DNA of 64,000 bases from Tillus elongatus (taxonomy: Eukaryota > Arthropoda > Insecta > Coleoptera > Cleridae), in assembly GCA_964006375.1 (NCBI GenBank), contig OZ023263.1, forward strand, positions 139,274,673-139,338,672, in the 5' to 3' direction. Under the pieces are notes generated by a model. It had not been told where the DNA came from, searched no databases, and worked only from the letters and a program-made list of their open reading frames with translations. Below are positions 46,636-57,157 of the stretch, in pieces (within the stretch, counting starts at the first letter, position 1; each line of letters starts with the position of its first letter). The position numbers and the translations under genes were made by a program.

Positions 46636-46680
46636 GCGTGGACTGCAGTTTCGAACCGTCCCGGTTCATCATCAGCACGC
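46636..46680 (-). ncRNA. Hammerhead ribozyme, minus-strand copy
   Basis: The exact mirror of the motif at 46692-46736, encoded by the left arm of the palindrome. Every core base and stem pair is the same, so the two are equally likely to be active when transcribed alone. Confidence 0.8.
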
Positions 46681-46691
46681 TACTCAGAGTA

Positions 46692-46736
46692 GCGTGCTGA
46701 TGATGAACCGGGACGGTTCGAAACTGCAGTCCACGC
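46692..46736 (+). ncRNA. Hammerhead ribozyme, canonical core, plus-strand copy
   Basis: Stem I pairs GCGTG (46692-46696) with CACGC (46732-46736), five perfect pairs. The core CTGATGA is at 46697-46703, followed by one T. Stem II pairs GAACC (46705-46709) with GGTTC (46715-46719) around GGGAC. GAAA is at 46720-46723. Stem III is AC/GT with a TGCA loop. The cut-site triplet reads GTC, so cleavage is predicted after C46731. Hammerheads with this very short stem III are known from Penelope-like elements and related retrozymes. No reading frame is attached. Confidence 0.8.
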
Positions 46737-46818
46737 AAACCAATAAGAAATCACAAACGTACAGCAAACAAATAAAGTGTATATTTAAAAGTGATTACAG
46801 TGTACTGCAATATTCCTA

Positions 46819-46821
<3 letters not shown>

Positions 46822-46904
<83 letters not shown>
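46822..46904. repeat. (TA)n microsatellite
   Basis: About 83 bp of TA dinucleotides, followed by agttctactggctccctactgctcaatct, related to 46166-46196. Confidence 0.95.
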
Positions 46905-46906
<2 letters not shown>

Positions 46907-47358
46907 TTCTACTGGCTCCCTACTGCTCAATCTGTAAGTGTAAGTAGTAAGTACGCAATAAAGAAACAAAAAGGGTCTTACCTATCAGCAAAAAATAATA
47001 ACTGGGTAGATTGTTATTCTATAAAAATCTGAATTATGTAAGTAATACAGAGAAAGAATTTTTAAATCAATGCTGCTATCAATTGTTAACTAAAATTGAA
47101 CATTAATTAAAATAAGAATGTACGAAGAATGTATAAAGAAGGCTTCTTAAAAAAGTCCCCTTTCTTACTGTGATTAAAGATTTTCGTATTTTATGAAATT
47201 TATAATTTTTCTAGCTATACAATGAATGTTGTTCTATTTAGACCAAATATGAACTCGTAATCATAAATTAGAGCTTTGGCAAACCCAAACAGGTAGCCTT
47301 TTTTAGGTGCCAACACGACTGTAGCATATACCATATTATCTCTACTTTGTAAAAGTCA
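46905..47358. other. Unique AT-rich flank of the first provirus
   Basis: No gene recognised. It ends at the CGCC target duplication (47359-47362). Confidence 0.5.
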
Positions 47359-47362
47359 CGCC

Positions 47363-47842
47363 AGTTATTATGTTACATGTCACCTCCCATTAAGAGTTCA
47401 CCTTATTAAACAGTTTCTCTATTATTTTCAAATGATTGTCTAGACTGTTTCCTCTAAATTTAAAAACAATAGTTAGGTTACCTAGGATACAGTCACCTTT
47501 ACTGTTTATTTGTCTATTGTATTATTATATAGGACCTACTCACCTTTTAATTATATTCATATGAGTATTTTCTAGACAATTCCCATAATGTTAAACATTA
47601 GATACATGACTTGTAAAACGTAGGCTAAAGTTATAAAAGCACACTGTTCACTAGAATAGTTATTCATTTAGTTCTTCGACTTCTACAGTGCAAGTACTCT
47701 GTGACCGCGGTCACAGCATATTATATTTGTATCACTAACGTTAGTTGTTGAGTTCTAAGTGTTTCAATTGTAACTACAAATTGTATTCTCTTTGCAAATA
47801 AAGTTCATAGCTATTAGAGTTTACAACTTTGAAGTTATTACT
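47363..47842 (+). repeat. 5' LTR of provirus A
   Basis: A 480-bp repeat. It contains a TATA-like TATAAAAG at about 47632-47639, an 18-bp perfect palindrome CTGTGACCGCGGTCACAG at 47699-47716, and a polyadenylation signal AATAAA at 47797-47802. Transcription start is therefore likely between about 47660 and 47700. Confidence 0.93.
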
Positions 47843-47853
47843 GGCGCAGTCGA
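47842..47853 (+). promoter_or_regulatory. Primer-binding site of provirus A, tRNA-Ser type
   Basis: TGGCGCAGTCGA begins at the last base of the LTR. It matches the tRNA-Ser primer site class used by the 17.6/297 group of errantiviruses, as recalled from the family. Confidence 0.8.
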
Positions 47854-48236
47854 TTCAGATATCAAAAGAAAACAAAGTTCCCGGGAGCGCAGTTAATGCT
47901 TTTGTTATCTAAAACGAACCTCAACTTTGGAGTTGCCACACAACAGCCAACTGGTCCAGAGTATAAGTCCAACGGCCATCTGTTCCAGCTCGCAGTGAAG
48001 ACTCCCTCAACCAGCCACGACAGTCAACTGGTCCAGATTATAAGTCCAACGGCCATCTGTTCCAGATCGCAGTGAATACTCCTGCAACCAACTTCTCGCT
48101 GCTTGGTCTGGATTGTAAGCCCAAGTGCCGTCCGTTCCAGCCAGCGAAGGAAAAGGAAACCGTAAGTTTTTAGTCACGAATTCCTTTTTCGAAATCCCAT
48201 ATATATGTGTATATATAACTTTTTAATTATCATTTT
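47854..48236 (+). other. Leader of provirus A with tandem duplication and splice donor
   Basis: Two related units of about 70 bp (words ccaactggtccag, taagtccaacggccatctgt, tcgcagtgaa) lie between about 47946 and 48090. A consensus donor ACC/GTAAGT lies at 48162, before the Gag ATG, suited to making a spliced env RNA. Confidence 0.65.
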
Positions 48237-50657
48237 ATGATTGAATCTAACATTGAAGAAGAATTAGTCAAAGGCTTTAATAATTTAAAATTAAATATAC
48301 CAGCTTCCAAATTAAATAGGAATATTAAAAGTAAAATGTCGACTCCTAGCACTGAACAATTAATCGCTTCTGCAAGAAATTATGTAGAAGTGTTACCAAA
48401 ATTTGACGGAGATTGTGATACCTTAGAATGTTTTATTTCCGCTATTGATAAATTTTATGCTAGATATGGTGTAACCGCAGATAATACTTTAAACTCATAT
48501 GCATTTTATGCCATTAAAAGTAGACTGATAGGAGATGCAAATCACTTTGCTACCTGCAGATCTGACATAGATACTTGGCCAACTTTAAAAGTAGCTCTAA
48601 AAAATAAATTTGGTGATCATGTTGATAGGTACACCTTAATGTATCAATTTAAATTTTTAAGAATTAAAGAAAATGAAAGTTTATTAGATTTTATTGGTAG
48701 AATTAGAAATTTACTAAATAAGTTAGATATAAAAACTGTTAATGACAATACTATTCCCAGTAACCAAAGAGATTTATTAAAAGAAATAAACAAACAGACA
48801 GCCCTAGAAGTGCTTTATAATAATTGTCCACACACTTTGCAAACTATTTTAGAAATTAAAGAGCCCGAAAATCTAGAAGTTACTACCAATACCGTCCTAA
48901 AATATCTAACAAAACATCCCTCTAGAGAAAAAACTTTAAAGACACCCCATTTACCAGCCCCCCATAGGAAAATTGTCCAAAACACACAATTCGATAATAC
49001 ACCCATTCGTCAATATCACCCACAAATCTTTCTAAAAACAGCATTTCCTTCAGGACCAAGATATAATTTAAATCCTAGGTTAGCTCATAGTAGTTTTTCA
49101 GGGTTAGACTCTCGTAAGGAATTTCATCCTAGAGAAAATGTCTTCCACCCTAAACACCCAGTAGCGTTGCGTAATGCTTCTACGAATAACCCCACTCCGA
49201 TGAGTATATCTACTAGTATCAATAATAGTCAGTCTAAATATGTTCCGAGACACGTAAATAATAGCAATTTTTACAAACCAAATTTCACGAACGGAGAAAT
49301 GTTTACCACTGAAACTACGGAAAATATTTCTACGTGTTATTACGAGGACGAGTCTACTCAAGATTTAAATTACGAGTTCGAACCTTCCCAACAACCTCTT
49401 GAGGAAGAATGCAATAACGGCGAAATTTGTATGCAATCAGGCATCGGACAATCAAAACTCCCCTATATCCAATTAGATCATCCTAATATAAAACTGTTAT
49501 TGGACACTGGTGCCACAAGTTCGCTTATCCATCCCGAAATAGCCTATAAATATACCAAAAACTACATCTATAATAGTCCCTGTTTCTTGCGAAATATGTT
49601 CAATATCTCAGAACATAAATTTGCAACCAAAATTGTTTTATTAGGTACTGAACTTGACTTTCATCTTATAAACTCTCACCCAAATTTCGACGGTCTATTA
49701 GGCTCGAATGAATTAAAACTTCTTAATGCTCAAATCGATTATGTCAACGATCTTATATATCTGAAAGGCCAACCCTGTGAAATATTTTGGTACATTCCGA
49801 AAAGTCCATCTATTTCACAATCTGAAATTCAGCAAGTTTTACCGAGCTTAAAATTTCATACCACCAATAAAGAGGACAAAGCAAGTACCAATACAGAATT
49901 TCTGTATCGTATTGAAGCCTTTCCTTCCGACGCTAATACCGAAAAAACCGAAGATCTCTTAAGTTTGCTTAATAATCCTGGTGACATCGCAGAAAGAGAA
50001 CACCTCGATCTAGAGGACATCGATACCATATTAAGCGACTTACATAATAAAGAACCGGCCCCTAATAACAAAATTAACATTATATCTGACATCCAAGTTA
50101 GACCCATACAGCCAGCTGCATCCCAATGCTTAAAAAATGACGCGTTTCCCAATCCAGCCGTTCTTGCAGGAAATCTACCTCCAGCAAGTCTTCTACCTCT
50201 AGTCACAAATGAACATCCCTTTTCTGGCTCTGCCGACACTGATGACGTCACAAAACATACTCAATCAGAAAATATATCCGCCACACTTCCCATTACCGAT
50301 GAGCCACTTAATTATTTCAAGACGCAAATTATATTTAAATTGAAGGACGAACCACGTCTGTCCCATAATATGTATTTTAATAAAAATATTTATACAATAT
50401 TTATCACTCGTGGCAATCTAATAAATGAAATAATTAATGCTCTTAAACAAGTAGCTGAGCCTTCACACAGAAACGCTATATACACAGACGACTTACACCT
50501 ATACGAAACCCTAGCCTTAATAATTAATTCAAATTTTACAAATGCTATTAATTTTGTGTTTTGCAAGAAACAATTAATAGATGTCGTAGAGACAGAAAAA
50601 CAAAAAGAAATAATTCAAAATTACACAACCAAAAACATTGCGAAGCTAAATAATTAG
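48237..50657 (+). CDS. Gag-protease fusion of provirus A, with RT/RNase H removed in frame
   Basis: The frame is open for 806 codons from the ATG at 48237. The first 300 residues are capsid-like (VLPKFDGDCDTLECFISAID, YQFKFLRIKENESLLDF), with no zinc knuckle, as usual in errantiviruses. The protease active site LLLDTGATSSLI lies near residues 420-432. After the protease end (about residue 535) there should be about 600 residues of RT and RNase H. Instead the frame goes into a 140-residue acidic, low-motif stretch and then a conserved segment that normally lies between RNase H and integrase (residues about 685-806). A stop at 50655 separates it from the integrase frame. The product would be a Gag-protease that cannot reverse transcribe. 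Confidence 0.88.
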   Translation: MIESNIEEELVKGFNNLKLNIPASKLNRNIKSKMSTPSTEQLIASARNYVEVLPKFDGDCDTLECFISAIDKFYARYGVTADNTLNSYAFYAIKSRLIGDANHFATCRSDIDTWPTLKVALKNKFGDHVDRYTLMYQFKFLRIKENESLLDFIGRIRNLLNKLDIKTVNDNTIPSNQRDLLKEINKQTALEVLYNNCPHTLQTILEIKEPENLEVTTNTVLKYLTKHPSREKTLKTPHLPAPHRKIVQNTQFDNTPIRQYHPQIFLKTAFPSGPRYNLNPRLAHSSFSGLDSRKEFHPRENVFHPKHPVALRNASTNNPTPMSISTSINNSQSKYVPRHVNNSNFYKPNFTNGEMFTTETTENISTCYYEDESTQDLNYEFEPSQQPLEEECNNGEICMQSGIGQSKLPYIQLDHPNIKLLLDTGATSSLIHPEIAYKYTKNYIYNSPCFLRNMFNISEHKFATKIVLLGTELDFHLINSHPNFDGLLGSNELKLLNAQIDYVNDLIYLKGQPCEIFWYIPKSPSISQSEIQQVLPSLKFHTTNKEDKASTNTEFLYRIEAFPSDANTEKTEDLLSLLNNPGDIAEREHLDLEDIDTILSDLHNKEPAPNNKINIISDIQVRPIQPAASQCLKNDAFPNPAVLAGNLPPASLLPLVTNEHPFSGSADTDDVTKHTQSENISATLPITDEPLNYFKTQIIFKLKDEPRLSHNMYFNKNIYTIFITRGNLINEIINALKQVAEPSHRNAIYTDDLHLYETLALIINSNFTNAINFVFCKKQLIDVVETEKQKEIIQNYTTKNIAKLNN

Positions 50658-51713
50658 AAATTGAAATCAGGCGTTCTTATTACTGGCTCTCTATTGCAAA
50701 AGATTGTCAGCTTCACGTAGACTTGTGTGATATTTGCCAAGAATGTAAATACGAAAGGCACCCCATCCAATTTAACTTACAGGCTACCCCTATACCGTCA
50801 CGACCATTCGAAACATTGCACATGGATACCTTTTTAATTAATAATTTAAAAAAAATACCTTACACTGATAGACAGCTTTAGTAAATTTCTCGTCGTTAAA
50901 GAAATAAACACTTTAAATTTTCCGGACGTTATACCAAAGGTTCTAGAAATCTTTATGACGTATAAACCGCCACTAGTGCTAATTAGTGACAATGCAACCA
51001 AATTTTCAAATCAACAATTTAAAGGACTAATAGATTTGTATAATATCGACCACCACTTTATAACAAGCAAACATCCTAATAGTAATGGCATTATTGAAAG
51101 GATTCATAGCACAATCATAGAAATAATCCGCATAATTAAATCGAGCGATACTAATTTCCAAAAACTAGATTTGATGAGTAGCGCTGTAATTATTTACAAT
51201 AACACAATTCATTCTAGTACAAAACATAAACCATTAGAAATTTTATTCGGTCATTTAGAAAATCGTGAAATTTTACCATCTCCAGCGAATGAGAAAATTT
51301 ACACAGATTACATAAACAAAATTAGATCTGACACTAAAGCTCTTTACGAAGTAATTAAATTGCAGAATGAAAAAATTCACACATCGATTCTAAACAGAGA
51401 AAATGCCAAAAGAGAACCTTTTCCCGATCTGAAAGAGGAAAGTAAAGTATATCTTAAACAAAACCCGAGAAATAAAATTGCTTGTCGTTATAAAACAGAA
51501 ACCGTAGCTCAAAATGAACCAATTAAGTTTACAACGATAAAAAATAGAAAATATCACAAACAAGAAATCAAACCCATACGAAAATCACAAAAGTCAAACT
51601 TTGTTTCAGATGATACACCCGGCGTTTCTTCTGGTCATCTACCTCCATCTCTCACAGACCCAGAGAGTGGAAATAAAATCTCTAACAGACAATCCGGGAA
51701 TCCTCCCCATTAA
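50658..51713 (+). pseudogene. Integrase of provirus A, frame broken twice
   Basis: The zinc-finger Cys pair (LCDICQECKYERHP, about 50725-50767) and first catalytic Asp (HMDTF, about 50820) are in one frame. The core from about 50845 is in another, with the break at an A-rich run near 50850. The second Asp lies in LVLISDNATKFS (about 50980-51010), the Glu in NSNGIIERIHSTI (about 51080-51115), and the tail runs to the stop at 51713. The gag-protease frame also ends in the wrong phase for integrase. Both breaks are shared with provirus B, so they predate the two insertions. Confidence 0.85.
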
Positions 51714-53232
51714 ACTAGGCACCGCGAAATTACAAACAGGACAACATACTTTTATCCATACCATACCCTTAGACAAAATCCAAACGGAAATAAATAATAT
51801 TGACAAACACGTAGATTCACTCAAAGCAGCAGCTAATATATACCCTGTATTTCAGCAAGCCGAAATACGTTTAACGTCATTACTGGCACAACAAACCAAA
51901 GAGAAATTTTTATTATTGCAACCATTTCAAAATCGTCTTAATAAAAGGGGCCTAATAAACGGAATAGGGCATGTTTTTAAATTTATCTCGGGGACCCTCG
52001 ACTCAGACGACGGAGAACGTTATGATAGGTCAATCGAGATATTACGCAGGAATGAGGAAAATATAGTTAAGCAGTATAATAATCAACTGTCTTTAAACCA
52101 CGAATTTATTAATAATCTAGAAATGTCTATTAAAAATATCTCTTATGATTTTAAATCTCTGCAGGAGGCAACATTGGTTCTCCAACATAAATACATAGAA
52201 GAACTTTTAAAGGTCACATTAAATGAATTTAGAACAAAAATTTTATTACTGGATCAAATCATTGAGAACATGCAGGTATCAGTAACATTTGCATCTCTAG
52301 GAATGTTACACCCTTCTTTATTAACTAATTCGGCAGCTCAATATTTATTTAAACAACTGCTTAAACACCATAGTCCTGCACAATTTTACAGTAGAGACTC
52401 TATACTTTTCTTACATACTATGGAAATCGAATACTACATTACTAGGAATCAACTTACTTTTCTATTACATATACCATTGTTAGATTCAGAAACCTATAAC
52501 CTATATCACCTCTACTCTATACCTACCCCCGCCTTTAACACTATTATACCCCCAAATACCTTTGTGACTATAAACGAAAAGAAGAGTACATACGTAAGAA
52601 GTCACTGCAAGAAAATCCAAAATAATTTCTATTGTAGTCTAAAAGATCAAATACCCAACTATCAGCGAGAAGACTGTATCCATAATCTTTTGCAAGTAAA
52701 ATCATCACCTACTTGCCAAAGTGTTCCAGTACGGATTGAAGAACCACTGGTAGAAGCCGTTACGGAAGCAACCTACATAGTCATCGCCCCAAAAGAAATA
52801 ATCATTCACACAAAATGCAAAAGCGAGGAAGTTAAAGCAATAAAAGGTGTATATTTGGTCAATCTTCCACTGAACTGCAAGTTTATTAGTCAAAACTTTA
52901 CCTATGAAAATTGGCAACAAGAAACTCATGAAGACATCGTCTCACTACCTCATTTTGAGACCAACGAAATTCCAGCAAATCCAATCCATCTCAACCTCAA
53001 GTCTGTGGGCCTCGACAAGCTTCATCAGTTGACTATTCAGTACGCGAGTGACAGTGATAAGTTTAGTTCTTATAATTTAGTTAGCAGCTTCTTCTTTACA
53101 CTATTAATTTTACTAATGATAAGCATTTTAATATACATTAAACGTAAGGAAATTCATATGTATATAAAAAGATACAAATCTGCACCAACAGAAGAAAATA
53201 ATTTTGCTAACGAAACATTTCAGTTAACTTAG
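51610..53232 (+). CDS. env: Envelope glycoprotein of provirus A, complete frame
   Basis: The ATG at 51610 was chosen because a splice acceptor TTGTTTCAG ends exactly at 51609; pairing with the donor at 48162 would give a subgenomic env RNA. The 540-residue product begins with a hydrophobic signal-like segment (residues about 4-15). It has a dibasic NKR before a fusion-peptide-like GLINGIGHVFKFISG (about residue 114 on), heptad-like helical stretches, several cysteines in the second half, and one membrane span (about residues 489-510). A basic cytoplasmic tail follows. This is the layout of errantivirus Env, related to baculovirus F-type fusion proteins. The strict furin pattern is not met. 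The frame overlaps integrase by about 100 bp. Confidence 0.88.
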   Translation: MIHPAFLLVIYLHLSQTQRVEIKSLTDNPGILPIKLGTAKLQTGQHTFIHTIPLDKIQTEINNIDKHVDSLKAAANIYPVFQQAEIRLTSLLAQQTKEKFLLLQPFQNRLNKRGLINGIGHVFKFISGTLDSDDGERYDRSIEILRRNEENIVKQYNNQLSLNHEFINNLEMSIKNISYDFKSLQEATLVLQHKYIEELLKVTLNEFRTKILLLDQIIENMQVSVTFASLGMLHPSLLTNSAAQYLFKQLLKHHSPAQFYSRDSILFLHTMEIEYYITRNQLTFLLHIPLLDSETYNLYHLYSIPTPAFNTIIPPNTFVTINEKKSTYVRSHCKKIQNNFYCSLKDQIPNYQREDCIHNLLQVKSSPTCQSVPVRIEEPLVEAVTEATYIVIAPKEIIIHTKCKSEEVKAIKGVYLVNLPLNCKFISQNFTYENWQQETHEDIVSLPHFETNEIPANPIHLNLKSVGLDKLHQLTIQYASDSDKFSSYNLVSSFFFTLLILLMISILIYIKRKEIHMYIKRYKSAPTEENNFANETFQLT

Positions 53233-53260
53233 AATTCAAAGTACTCCGTAATTTTCATTC

Positions 53261-53274
53261 TTAAGGAAGGGAGG
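53261..53274 (+). promoter_or_regulatory. Polypurine tract of provirus A
   Basis: TTAAGGAAGGGAGG ends directly at the 3' LTR start (53275). It would prime plus-strand DNA synthesis. Confidence 0.8.
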
Positions 53275-53754
53275 AGTTATTATGTTACATGTCACCTCCC
53301 ATTAAGAGTTCACCTTATTAAACAGTTTCTCTATTATTTTCAAATGATTGTCTAGACTGTTTCCTCTAAATTTAAAAACAATAGTTAGGTTACCTAGGAT
53401 ACAGTCACCTTTACTGTTTATTTGTCTATTGTATTATTATATAGGACCTACTCACCTTTTAATTATATTCATATGAGTATTTTCTAGACAATTCCCATAA
53501 TGTTAAACATTAGATACATGACTTGTAAAACGTAGGCTAAAGTTATAAAAGCACACTGTTCACTAGAATAGTTATTCATTTAGTTCTTCGACTTCTACAG
53601 TGCAAGTACTCTGTGACCGCGGTCACAGCATATTATATTTGTATCACTAACGTTAGTTGTTGAGTTCTAAGTGTTTCAATTGTAACTACAAATTGTATTC
53701 TCTTTGCAAATAAAGTTCATAGCTATTAGAGTTTACAACTTTGAAGTTATTACT
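53275..53754 (+). repeat. 3' LTR of provirus A
   Basis: 480 bp, identical by eye to 47363-47842. The 18-bp palindrome recurs at 53611-53628. It is followed by the CGCC duplication. Confidence 0.93.
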
Positions 53755-53758
53755 CGCC

Positions 53759-53859
53759 TAAAATCCAGATCTATTCATTTCAAACGGCTCATAATTATAA
53801 AATGAACTGTGATGACAACTTAACCGACTCATGGTAAGATTAATTGGTTCACTGGGTGC
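53759..53859. other. Unique spacer between the two proviruses
   Basis: About 101 bp of non-repetitive DNA lies between the CGCC duplication of A and the CCAG duplication of B. It shows that the two elements do not share an LTR. Confidence 0.9.
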
Positions 53860-53863
53860 CCAG

Positions 53864-54343
53864 AGTTATTATGTTACATGTCACCTCCCATTAAGAGTTC
53901 ACCTTATTATACAGTTTCTCTATTATTTTCAAATGATTGTCTGGACTGTTTCCTCTAAATTTAAAAACAATAGTTAGGTTACGTAGGATATAGTCACCTT
54001 TACTGTTTATTTGTCTATTGTATTATTATATAGGACCTACTCACCTTTTAATTATATTCATATGAGTATTTTCTAGACAATTCCCATAATGTTAAACATT
54101 AAATACATGACTTGTAAAACGTAGGCTAAAGTTATAAAAGCACACTGTTCACTAGAATAGTTATTCATTTAGTTCTTCGACTTCTACAGTGCAAGTACTC
54201 TGTGACCGCGGTCACAGCATATTATATTTGTATCACTAACGTTAGTTGTTGAGTTCTAAGTGTTTCAATTGTAACTACAAATTGTATTCTCTTTGCAAAT
54301 AAAGTTCATAGCTATTAGAGTTTACAACTTTGAAGTTATTACT
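53864..54343 (+). repeat. 5' LTR of provirus B
   Basis: 480 bp with the same promoter-like features as A. The palindrome is at 54200-54217. The primer site TGGCGCAGTCGA starts at 54343. Confidence 0.93.
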
Positions 54344-54737
54344 GGCGCAGTCGATTCAGATATCAAAAGAAAACTAAGTTCCCGGGAGCGCAGTTAATGC
54401 TTTTGTTATCTAAAACGAACCTCAACTTTGGAGTTGCCACGCAACAGCCAACTGGTCCAGAGTATAAGTCCAACGGCCATCTGTTCCAGCTCGCAGTGCA
54501 GACTCCCTCAACCAGCTACGACAGTCAACTGGTCCAGATTATAAGTCCAACGGCCATCTGTTCCAGATCGCAGTGAATACTCCTGCAACCAACTTCTCGC
54601 TGCTTGGTCTGGATTGTAAGCCCAAGTGCCGTCCGTTCCAGCCAGCGAAGGAAAAGGAAACCGTAAGTTTTTAGTCACGAATTCCTTTTTCGAAATCCCA
54701 TATATATGTGTATATATAACTTTTTAATTATCATTTT
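54344..54737 (+). other. Leader of provirus B
   Basis: Same arrangement as in A: primer site, tandem duplication, and splice donor GTAAGT at 54663-54668 before the Gag ATG at 54738. Confidence 0.7.
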
Positions 54738-57157
54738 ATGATTGAATCTAACATTGAAGAAGAATTAGTCAAAGGCTTTAATAATTTAAAATTAAATATA
54801 CCAGCTTCCAAATTAAATAGGAATATTAAAAGTAAAATGTCGACTCCTAGCACTGAACAATTAATCGCTTCTGCAAGAAATTATGTAGAAGTGTTACCAA
54901 AATTTAACGGAGATTGTGATACCTTAGAATGTTTTATTTCCGCTATTGATAAATTTTATGCTAGATATGGTGTAACCGCAGATAATACTTTAAACTCATA
55001 TGCATTTTATGCCATTAAAAGTAGGCTGATATGAGATGCAAATCACTTTGCTACCTGCAGATCTGACATAGATACTTGGCCAACTTTAAAAGTAGCTCTA
55101 AAAATAAATTTGGTGATCATGTTGATAGGTACACCTTAATGTATCAATTTAAATTTTTAAGAATTAAAGAAAATGAAAGTTTATTAGATTTTATTGGTAG
55201 AATTAGAAATTTACTAAATAAGTTAGATATAAAAACTGTTAATGACAATACTATTCCCAGTAACCAAAAAGATTTATTAAAAGAAATAAACAAACAGACA
55301 GCCCTAGAAGTGCTTTATAATAATTGTCCACACACTTTGCAAACTATTTTAGAAATTAAAGAGCCCGAAAATCTAGAAGTTGCTACCAATACCGTCCTAA
55401 AATATCTAACAAAACATCCCTCTAGAGAAAAAACTTTAAAGATACCCCATTTACCAGCCCCCCATAGGAAAATTGTCCAAAACACTCAATTCAATAATAC
55501 ACCCATTCGTCAATATCACCCACAAATCTATCCAAAAACAGCATTTCCTTCAGGACCAAGATATAATTTAAATCCTAGGTTAGCTCATAGTAGTTTTTCA
55601 GGGTTAGAGTCTCGTAAGGAATTTCATCCTAGAGAAAATGTCTTCCACCCTAAACACCCAGTAGCGTTGCGTAATGCTTCTACGAATAACCCCACTCCGA
55701 TGAGTATATCTACTAGTATCAATAATAGTCAGTCTAAATATGTTCCGAGACACGTAAATAATAGCAATTTTTACAAACCAAATTTCACGAACGGAGAAAT
55801 GTTTACCACTGAAACTACGGAAAATATTTCTACGTGTTATTACGAGGACGAGTCTACTCAAGATTTAAATTACGAGTTCGAACCTTCCCAACAACCTCTT
55901 GAGGAAGAATGCAATAACGGCGAAATTTGTATGCAATCAGGCATCGGACAATCAAAACTCCCCTATATCCAATTAGATCATCCTAATATAAAACTGTTAT
56001 TGGACACTGGTGCCACAAGTTCGCTTATCCATCCCGAAATAGCCTATAAATATACCAAAAACTACATCTATAATAGTCCCTGTTTCTTGCGAAATATGTT
56101 CAATATCTCAGAACATAAATTTGCAACCAAAATTGTTTTATTAGGTACTGAACTTGACTTTCATCTTATAAACTCTCACCCAAATTTCGACGGTCTATTA
56201 GGCTCGAATGAATTAAAACTTCTTAATGCTCAAATCGATTATGTCAACGATCTTATATATCTGAAAGGCCAACCCTATGAAATATTTTGGTACATTCCGA
56301 AAAGTCCATCTATTTCACAATCTGAAATTCAGCAAGTTTTACCGAGCTTAAAATTTCATACCACCAATAAAGAGGACAAAGCAAGTACCAATACAGAATT
56401 TCTGTCTCGTATTGAAGCCTTTCCTTCCGACGCTAATACCGAAAAAACCGAAGATCTCTTAAGTTTGCTTAATAATCCTGGTGACATCGCAGAAAGAGAA
56501 CACCTCGATCTAGAGGACATCGATACCATATTAAGCGACTTACATAATAAAGAACCGGCCCCTAATAACAAAATTAACATTATATCTGACATCCAAGTTA
56601 GACCCATACAGCCAGCTGCATCCCAATGCTTAAAAAATGACGCGTTTCCCAATCCAGCCGTTCTTGCAGGAAATCTACCTCCAGCAAGTCTTCTACCTCT
56701 AGTCACAAATGAACATCCCTTTTCTGGCTCTGCCGACACTGATGACGTCACAAAACATAGTCAATCAGAAAATATATCCGCCACACTTCCCATTACCGAT
56801 GAGCCACTTAATTATTTCAAGACGCAAATTATATTTAAATTGAAGGACGAACCACGTCTGTCCCATAATATGTATTTTAATAAAAATATTTATACAATAT
56901 TTATCACTCGTGGCAATCTAATAAATGAAATAATTAATGCTCTTAAACAAGTAGCTGAGCCTTCACACAGAAACGCTATATACACAGACGACTTACACCT
57001 ATACGAAACCCTAGCCTTAATAATTAATTCAAATTTTACAAATGCTATTAATTTTGTGTTTTGCAAGAAACAATTAATAGATGTCGTAGAGACAGAAAAA
57101 CAAAAAGAAATAATTCAAAATTACACAACCAAAAACATTGCGAAGCTAAATAATTAG
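54738..57157 (+). pseudogene. Gag-protease of provirus B, with nonsense and frameshift
   Basis: It is collinear with A. A G-to-T change makes a TGA at 55032-55034, and one A is missing in an A-run near 55100, so Gag stops after 98 residues. The rest (55076-57157) is open in the original phase. It includes protease LLLDTGATSSLI and the same in-frame absence of RT and RNase H. At the residue corresponding to Tyr in A's FLYRIEAF it has Ser, giving FLSRIEAF, which resembles an RNase H C-terminal end. Confidence 0.88.

Larger units (their letters stand above)
47363..53754 (+). mobile_element. Errantivirus-like provirus A, lacking RT and RNase H
   Basis: The element is 6392 bp. It has 480-bp LTRs with AGT...ACT ends, flanked by a 4-bp duplication CGCC (47359-47362 and 53755-53758). 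Between them lie a primer site, leader, gag-protease frame, integrase remnant and env frame, ending at a purine tract. No RT or RNase H catalytic motif occurs anywhere in it. The two LTRs show no difference by eye, so insertion was recent. AGT...ACT ends, 4-bp duplications and a spliced env are traits of the insect errantivirus group. Confidence 0.93.

Noticed and set aside
47699..47716. Assigning the LTR palindrome as a nuclear-receptor or ecdysone response element
   Set aside because: The half-sites are everted and the spacing does not match the usual inverted arrangement; only the palindrome itself is supported.
49104..49361. Antisense open frames within gag (also 49856-50251 and the same places in copy B)
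   Set aside because: Shadows of the gag-protease frame; no independent signature.
51601..51609. Using the upstream TTG as the env start
   Set aside because: An ATG follows a consensus splice acceptor at 51610, and env of this group is made from a spliced RNA.
53758..53860. Assembly duplication of one provirus
   Set aside because: The copies differ by private defects (nonsense and frameshift in B gag), element-specific LTR bases and different flanking duplications; long reads would still be a useful check.
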